Assembly: GCA_017881185.1 (NCBI GenBank)
Contig: JADGRE010000037.1
Location: 1-34,530 of the forward strand
Direction: 5' to 3'
Source of the DNA: Pseudomonadota bacterium
GTDB lineage: Bacteria > Myxococcota_A > Polyangia > Polyangiales > JAFGIB01
DNA: 34,530 nt
Below the pieces are notes generated by a model. That model saw only the letters and a program-made list of their open reading frames with translations, searched no databases and was not told the DNA's origin. Made by a program: the position numbers and the translations under genes. Below are positions 29,550 to 34,530 of the stretch, piece after piece (the first letter of the stretch is position 1; each line of letters opens with the position of its first letter).

Positions 29550-30809
29550 TCAGTGGACTATCACACGGTGCACCACGACGGCTGCCATGGTCTTGTCGAC
29601 GACGACCGTGGTGCCTGCGCTGCTCACGCCGCTGAAGTGCACGGTGTCGCGCGCGCTCATGTAGCGGTCGGAGACGCGCGCCGCCACGTCGATGCCCGGC
29701 AGCAGCACTTTGAGTTGCTGGTTCACGATGGCACTACGGCTGGCGGCGGCGAAGATGGCGGCCGGCTGGAGAATCTTGTACGTGCCGTCGTTCGTGGTGC
29801 TGGGGCCGTCGAGCACGACGATCACGCCACCGGTGACCAGAAAATCGGCCAGCGCCGGGCCCCACTGGGAGCCGAGCTTGGCGAGGGTGCTCTTGGTGGC
29901 CGAGAGCTGCGCGTGGATCACGAACACGTCGGCGTCGCGCAGCTGCAACGGGACGATGGACTCGATCGCATCGGTCTTGGTCCACTGGCGGCCGGTCTCA
30001 GCCTTCACGAAGTTGATGGCGGCTTCCACGCCGCTGACCGACGCGGCAGGTGCGCTGCCGCGGTAGGCAAGCACCTGTACGGGCGCTCCGCGCGCCAGGA
30101 ACACGGCATTGCCTGCGATGCGGCGCATGCTCGTGTTGGCGCTGAGGAAGTCGTGGCCGATGACGACCACGTGGCCCGGGATGGCGTCGGCGCAACCAGC
30201 GGCCTCGCAGATGCCGGAGGCGCAGCTGACACCACAGCTGCCGCAGTTGTCGGGGTCGGTCGTGAGGTCGAGGCACTGCAGGCCGCACGCCGTGAGCGGC
30301 GGGTCGCAGCGGATCACGCAAGCCCCCTGCGCGCAGAATTGTGGCGGTGCGCACACCGTGCCGCAGCTGCCGCAGTTGTCGGGGTCGACCAGCGGGTCGA
30401 CGCAGCCACCGACGCACGCTTGCTCGCCGATCGAGCAGCCCGGCAAGCCGGTGTCGGCGCTGAAGTGGCCGCTGTCGGCCTGACCCGCGCCGATGGGCCC
30501 GCCATCGAGCTTGCCGCCGTCGAACGTGGTGGAGCCGTCCCCGAGCGCGCCGTCCATCACCACCGAGCCATCGCCGAAACCGCCGCCATCGGGACGCACC
30601 GTGTTGCTGCACACCGCGTTCTGACAGACGAAGCGGCCACAGTCCTGGCCGCAGGTCCCGCAGTTGCGAAAGTCCGCGCGCAGGTCGACGCAAGCGCCGC
30701 CGCATTGGCTGTAACCGGTCTTGCACTTCGCGCCCACGATGGGGCTCGCGCAGCCAACGGCGGCGACCAGCGTGAGCGTGAGCCACTGCCAATACGCGAG
30801 GGGCTTCAT
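29550..30809 (-). CDS. Cys-module lipoprotein with C-terminal globular domain
   Basis: 419-residue predicted lipoprotein with lipobox AVGC (Cys20). It has three Cys-rich modules: about 30-67, 130-164 and 175-206, each with a core like DP(x)NCGSCG and a preceding GGC or CGLQC. This resembles the Stig1-like modules common in myxobacterial surface proteins. A Gly/Asp-rich linker (71-120) joins modules one and two. The C-terminal part (about 211-419) is a globular alpha/beta domain with several hydrophobic strands (GHVVVIGHD, DVFVIHAQL, VIVVLDGPS) but no motif I can name; a ThuA or class I amidotransferase-like fold is a guess. Its ATG overlaps the OmpA gene stop by 4 nt (ATGA), so the two are coupled. 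Confidence 0.78.
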   Translation of the reverse strand: MKPLAYWQWLTLTLVAAVGCASPIVGAKCKTGYSQCGGACVDLRADFRNCGTCGQDCGRFVCQNAVCSNTVRPDGGGFGDGSVVMDGALGDGSTTFDGGKLDGGPIGAGQADSGHFSADTGLPGCSIGEQACVGGCVDPLVDPDNCGSCGTVCAPPQFCAQGACVIRCDPPLTACGLQCLDLTTDPDNCGSCGVSCASGICEAAGCADAIPGHVVVIGHDFLSANTSMRRIAGNAVFLARGAPVQVLAYRGSAPAASVSGVEAAINFVKAETGRQWTKTDAIESIVPLQLRDADVFVIHAQLSATKSTLAKLGSQWGPALADFLVTGGVIVVLDGPSTTNDGTYKILQPAAIFAAASRSAIVNQQLKVLLPGIDVAARVSDRYMSARDTVHFSGVSSAGTTVVVDKTMAAVVVHRVIVH

Positions 30810-32311
30810 GGCTTGGACTCCTTGGCCGGAGCCTTCGGTGCGGGCCGCGCGGCCGGCGCGGCAACTGCAGGCGGAGTGCTGGTCGGCGCGGCTTTGGGCT
30901 CGACCGCACCCTGCTCTTGTTCGGGCTCGTCGGCGTCGGCATCGTCCGCGCCGCTCTTGGCTGCGGGTGCCGTCGCCGCTGGGGTCTTGGGCGTCGCACC
31001 GACCGGCGCGATGCCATGCGCAGTGACCACGAACTCCACGCGCCGGTTGCGCGCGTGACCTTCTTCGTCGTCGCGGCGATCACGCAGCCGCGTCGCGCCG
31101 TAGCCCACGAACTCGATCTGCGACTCGGGGATGCCAAGCTTGACGAGCTCCGTCATCACGTTGCGCGCGCGGTGCTCCGACAGCTCCTGATTGAACTTGG
31201 CATCGCCGCGTGCGTCCGCGTGGCCCTCGATGATGACCTTGATCCAGTCGGGATGCTGCGACTTGAGGTTCACGATGGCCTTGAGCAGCGGGCGCGCCTC
31301 GCGCTTGACGCGCGCACGCTCGAAGTCGAAGAGCACGCGCTCCTCGAGCACGATGCGATCGTCCTTGAACTCGATCAGGCCTTCATCGGGGCAGCCATCG
31401 AAGTCTTTGTTGCCGTTGACGATCTCCGGCTCGTTCGGACACTGGTCGTCGGCATCGAGGAAGCCGTCTTTGTCGTTGTCCGGATCGGGGCAGCCGTCTT
31501 TGTCTTCGAAACCATCGAAGTCTTCGGGCTCGTTCGGGCACTTGTCGTCCTTGTCCTTGATGCCGTCTTTGTCGTTGTCAGGGTCCGGGCAACCGTCTTT
31601 GTCCTCGTAACCGTCGAAGTCCTCGGCTGCGTCGGGACACTTGTCACGTGCGTCGGGGATGCCGTCGCTATCGCGGTCCGGTGGCTCGGGCGGCGCTGCA
31701 TCTTTCGTGGCAGCTGTCGTCTCAGCGGCAGGCGTGGCATCGAAGAAGGTCAGCTCGGCGCCGAGCAGGAGCAAGCGTGCGTCTTCGCTCGAGAGCTTGT
31801 CGGTCGGCTGCATCACTTGCAGGTAGCGCACGCTCGGCGCGAGCGCAGCACCACCGATGCGAAAGCCGTAGCCGATGCCGGCCTCGAACGAGCCGCGCGT
31901 GAGGTCGCCGGTGATGCCACCGCCGCCGCTGGCGTCCAGAAAGAGCCCGGTCGCGCGGCGCACGCCCTGCCCGCCTGCGAACGGCCGCAAGCGAATGTTC
32001 AGCGTGGCGAGCTCGAAGGTTCCGGTGCCCGGGTCGACCAACGCGGGGTTCTTCGGCGCGGGGCCGTTGGCAAGCATGCCCGCGCGCAAGCGCACGCCGA
32101 GCAGCAGCGCCGGCGCCACGGGATATAGAATGCCCGCCGCCACACTCGCGCCCGGACCGAACTGCTCGGACTGCGGTTTGGTCAACGCCAGCGCGCCATC
32201 GGCTTCGAGCGAAACCAACAGCGGCTCGGCCTGCGCCCGCCGGCTCACGCCTGACGACGACAGCAGGACGAGCACGAGCAAGGCCGATGACAGCGATCGC
32301 GAACAAGCCAT
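30806..32311 (-). CDS. OmpA-family outer-membrane protein with thrombospondin type-3 repeats
   Basis: 501 residues. A signal peptide ends at AQA-EP (after about 28). Residues 30-190 are likely a membrane-embedded or barrel-like domain with alternating hydrophobic strands. Three 33-residue calcium-binding thrombospondin type-3 units span 212-310 (DNDKDG, DKCPNEPEDFDG, DGCPDP pattern). The OmpA C-terminal domain (about 318-432) has peptidoglycan-contact residues Asp366 and Arg381 in EGHADARGD and QELSEHRAR. A Pro/Ala/Lys-rich tail closes the protein. It should join the outer membrane to the cell wall, with the rigid Ca-binding stalk in between. It is first of the three-gene envelope set; the lipoprotein gene starts inside its stop codon. 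No good promoter was found in the 127 bp before it. Confidence 0.9.
   Translation of the reverse strand: MACSRSLSSALLVLVLLSSSGVSRRAQAEPLLVSLEADGALALTKPQSEQFGPGASVAAGILYPVAPALLLGVRLRAGMLANGPAPKNPALVDPGTGTFELATLNIRLRPFAGGQGVRRATGLFLDASGGGGITGDLTRGSFEAGIGYGFRIGGAALAPSVRYLQVMQPTDKLSSEDARLLLLGAELTFFDATPAAETTAATKDAAPPEPPDRDSDGIPDARDKCPDAAEDFDGYEDKDGCPDPDNDKDGIKDKDDKCPNEPEDFDGFEDKDGCPDPDNDKDGFLDADDQCPNEPEIVNGNKDFDGCPDEGLIEFKDDRIVLEERVLFDFERARVKREARPLLKAIVNLKSQHPDWIKVIIEGHADARGDAKFNQELSEHRARNVMTELVKLGIPESQIEFVGYGATRLRDRRDDEEGHARNRRVEFVVTAHGIAPVGATPKTPAATAPAAKSGADDADADEPEQEQGAVEPKAAPTSTPPAVAAPAARPAPKAPAKESKP
31382..31678 (-). repeat. Three 99-nt units encoding the type-3 repeats of the OmpA protein
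   Basis: Three in-frame 33-codon units (residues 212-244, 245-277, 278-310) are similar at the nucleotide level, most clearly between the first two. Copy number could vary by recombination, changing stalk length. Confidence 0.8.
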
Positions 32312-32438
32312 GGACGGAAAGGCACCGAATCACGGCGACGCGTCCAGCGGGACTGCCTGCGATGACTCAGCTGTATTGTTTCACCGCGGGTGCGCGGCAG
32401 CAAGATTGCAGCACGACTTACAAAGCGACCACGACTGG

Positions 32439-34349
32439 CTACACATCGAGATCGTCGGCTTCGGCCTCTTTCGCGCGCTCCATGATGAAGTGGTAGCGGG
32501 CCTGCGGGTCCTTGCCCATCAGCTCGTTCATGACGCGGTCCGCCTCGACCTCGTTGTCGATCATCACGCGCAGGGCGCGCCGACGCCGTGGGTCCAATGT
32601 GGTTTGCTTCAGCTCATCGGCCGACATCTCACCGAGACCCTTGAAGCGCGAGATGTCCGGCTTCACGTTCTTCGGCAGGTTCGCGAGCACGCGCTCTTTC
32701 TCGGCGTCGTCGAGCGCCCAGTAGGTCTCGCGACCGGCATCGATGCGGTAGAGCGGCGGCATCGCGATGTACACGTGACCACCGCGCAAGAGCCCCGGCA
32801 GGTGCCGGTAGAAGAAGGTGAGCAGCAAGGTCGCGATGTGATGACCGTCGGTGTCGGCGTCCATCAGCAAGAAGACCTTGGCGTAGCGCAGCTTGCCGGC
32901 ATCGAACTCTGCGCCCACGCCGCAGCCGAGCCCTGACACGATGTTCTGGAGCTCTTTGTTCGCGAGGATCGCTTCCGCGCTCGCGCGCTCGGTGTTGAGC
33001 ACCTTGCCGCGCAACGGCAGGATCGCTTGCGTGCGTCGGTCGCGACCTTGCTTGGCGTTGCCGCCGGCGCTGTCGCCCTCGACCAGGAACAGCTCGCACT
33101 CTTCGGGGTCGGTGCTGGCGCAATCGGCGAGCTTGCCCGGCAAGTTCAAGCGATGGCTGATCGCTGTCTTGCGCAGCACTTGCTGGCCGGCCGCGCGGCT
33201 GGCTGCACGCGCGCGCGCCGCGGTGATGATGCGCGCGACGATGGAGTCGGCAGCGCTGGCGTTGTCGAGCAACCACTGCTCGAGCGCCACGCGTAGGCCC
33301 GACTCCACGGCGCCCGCGACCTCGGGATTGTTCAAGCGATCTTTGGTCTGACCCTGAAACTGCGGTTCGCGCACGTAGACGCTGATGATCGCGACCACGC
33401 CCTCGCGGATGTCCTCGGCCGCGAGCGTCACGCCCTTGGGCGAGATGTTCTTCGCGGTCATGTAGGCGCGAATGGCCTTGCCGAGCCCTTGTTTGAAGCC
33501 GTTTTCGTGCGTGCCGCCCGACGGAGTGGGGATGCCGTTGGCGTAGGAGCGCACGTTCTCGTCGGTGCCTTCGGTCCACTGCAGCGCGCACTCCATGCGC
33601 ACTTCTTCGCTGTCACGCTCGAGCGTGAAGAGGTTCGGGTGGATGGCGGGCTTGCCGCTGCCGCGCACGAGCTTGCCGAGGTAGTCGTTGATGCCTTCAG
33701 GGTGAAGGAACTCTTCCTTCTTGCCGCTGGCTTCGTCGAGCAGCGTGATGCGCAGGCCCTTGTGCAGATACGACTTGGCCTCGAGACGCTCGCGCACCGT
33801 GTCGAGATCGAAGCTCGCCTTGTCGCCGAAGATGCTCGCGTCGGGACGGAAGTGCGTGGACGTGCCGCTACCGCGCGCCGGGCCGAGCACCTTGAGCTTG
33901 CTGGCGGCGACACCGCGGGAGAACAACTGCTGGTGCTCCCTGCCGTCGCGACGCACCGTCGCGGTGAGCGCAGACGACAGCGCGTTCACCACCGACGAAC
34001 CCACGCCGTGCAACCCGCCCGACACCTTGTAGCTGCCACCGTCGAACTTGCCGCCGGCGTGCAAGGTGCACAGGATCAGCTCGAGCGCAGGCCGCTTGAA
34101 CTTCGGGTGCATGTCGACGGGAATCCCGCGGCCGTCGTCGGAAACCGTTGCGCCCTTATGGTCTTTGTCGAGCACCACGTCGATGCGCTTGGCGTAGCCG
34201 TTGATGGCCTCGTCGACCGAGTTGTCGACGATCTCCCAGAGCAGGTGATGGTAGCCGCGCACATCGACGCCGCCGATGTACATGGCCGGGCGCTTGCGCA
34301 CCGGCTCCAGGCCCTCGAGAACCTCGATGCTCTCTGCTGTGTACGTCAT
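32439..34349 (-). CDS. parE: DNA topoisomerase IV subunit B (ParE-type)
   Basis: ATPase subunit of a type IIA topoisomerase; with ParC it decatenates sister chromosomes. It has 636 residues, close to E. coli ParE (630) and much shorter than E. coli GyrB (804). The GHKL ATPase site shows IVDNSVDEA (Asn43), DDGRGIP (71-77) and GGLHGVG (111-117). The transducer domain follows. The TOPRIM domain has EGDSAGG (424-430) and DADTDG (497-502). The stretch [15 protein letters not shown] followed by [11 protein letters not shown] is closer to ParE than GyrB. The partial gene immediately upstream is a topoisomerase A-subunit C-terminus, supporting a parC-parE pair. A GyrB assignment is the main alternative. 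Starts 1 nt after the parC stop. Confidence 0.88.
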   Translation of the reverse strand: MTYTAESIEVLEGLEPVRKRPAMYIGGVDVRGYHHLLWEIVDNSVDEAINGYAKRIDVVLDKDHKGATVSDDGRGIPVDMHPKFKRPALELILCTLHAGGKFDGGSYKVSGGLHGVGSSVVNALSSALTATVRRDGREHQQLFSRGVAASKLKVLGPARGSGTSTHFRPDASIFGDKASFDLDTVRERLEAKSYLHKGLRITLLDEASGKKEEFLHPEGINDYLGKLVRGSGKPAIHPNLFTLERDSEEVRMECALQWTEGTDENVRSYANGIPTPSGGTHENGFKQGLGKAIRAYMTAKNISPKGVTLAAEDIREGVVAIISVYVREPQFQGQTKDRLNNPEVAGAVESGLRVALEQWLLDNASAADSIVARIITAARARAASRAAGQQVLRKTAISHRLNLPGKLADCASTDPEECELFLVEGDSAGGNAKQGRDRRTQAILPLRGKVLNTERASAEAILANKELQNIVSGLGCGVGAEFDAGKLRYAKVFLLMDADTDGHHIATLLLTFFYRHLPGLLRGGHVYIAMPPLYRIDAGRETYWALDDAEKERVLANLPKNVKPDISRFKGLGEMSADELKQTTLDPRRRRALRVMIDNEVEADRVMNELMGKDPQARYHFIMERAKEAEADDLDV

Positions 34350-34350
34350 C

Positions 34351-34530
34351 TCACTTCGTCTCCGGCAGGCTCGGCACCGGCGGTGGCACGGTCACCACTT
34401 TCGAAACGGAACCACGCTGGAACATGGCGTGGCCCTTGCCGCCGCGCGATACCGCCTTGTACTTCTCGAGGCTCACGCGCAGCTCGGTGCCAGACTCTTT
34501 CTCGACGATCAGGGCTTCGCGCGGCGAGCT
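34351..34530 (-). CDS. parC: DNA topoisomerase IV subunit A, 3' end only
   Basis: The last 59 codons of a gene that enters from beyond the window edge, ending at the TGA at 34351-34353. The peptide has the last blades of a GyrA/ParC beta-pinwheel: LRVSLEKYKAVSRGGKG, then MFQRGSVSKVV and a Pro-rich end. The RGGKG motif and the adjacent parE gene make ParC the best call, although it is only a fragment. A 1-nt gap separates it from parE, so the two are probably cotranslated. Confidence 0.72.
   Translation of the reverse strand, partial: SSPREALIVEKESGTELRVSLEKYKAVSRGGKGHAMFQRGSVSKVVTVPPPVPSLPETK

Overview
The window is GC-rich, densely coded DNA, most likely from a member of the Myxococcota (former Deltaproteobacteria). 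The evidence is indirect. It holds a protein with a kinase fold, a GYF-like module and a C-terminal TonB/AgmX-like domain, Cys-rich lipoproteins with Asp/Ala/Gly-rich linkers, an IPT/TIG repeat protein, an OmpA protein with thrombospondin type-3 repeats, and a PilT-family ATPase beside ordinary housekeeping genes. No tRNA, rRNA, CRISPR array, insertion sequence or phage gene was seen, so this looks like stable chromosome.

Layout. 1-2051 (+): SPOR-domain membrane protein and a PilT-family ATPase. 2056-3468 (-): class B-like penicillin-binding protein, divergent from pgi (3595-4998, +). 5038-7404 (-): acyltransferase and NAD-dependent epimerase pair. 7684-11183 (+): lon and gpsA. 11319-16178 (+): histidine kinase, response regulator, small membrane protein and DEAD-box helicase. 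16190-19637 (+): lipoprotein with a TonB/AgmX-like domain, a pseudokinase-GYF-TM-TonB-like protein and a minimal SctJ-like lipoprotein. 19644-20316 (-): Cys/Asp-rich lipoprotein and a 71-residue biotin carrier. 20679-24190 (+): coiled-coil membrane protein, pyrF, rlmB, pfkA. 24211-27610 (-): guaB, guaA and a PEGA lipoprotein. 27783-32311 (-): OmpA/TSP3 protein, Cys-module lipoprotein and a six-repeat IPT/TIG protein. 32439-34530 (-): parE and the 3' end of parC.

How the genes work together. The housekeeping part covers glycolysis (pgi, pfkA), phospholipid precursor supply (gpsA), pyrimidine and GMP synthesis (pyrF, guaBA), chromosome decatenation (parCE), protein turnover (lon) and RNA metabolism (helicase, rlmB). 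The rest is largely cell envelope. The candidate undescribed system is 16190-19637. Two of its proteins share a Cys-paired TonB/AgmX-like domain. One of these joins a kinase fold lacking the key catalytic residues to a GYF-like module and a membrane helix, and the third gene looks like a cut-down secretion-ring lipoprotein. I infer a trans-envelope complex gated from the cytoplasm by a pseudokinase. A second candidate envelope unit is the OmpA/TSP3, Cys-module lipoprotein and TIG gene row at 27783-32311.

A recurring regulatory pattern is a TANNNT hexamer 6-10 nt before a start codon with no clear Shine-Dalgarno sequence (pilT-like, PBP, pgi, histidine kinase, response regulator, pseudokinase genes). 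This suggests leaderless transcripts. For the response regulator it would be a promoter inside the 3' end of the kinase gene.
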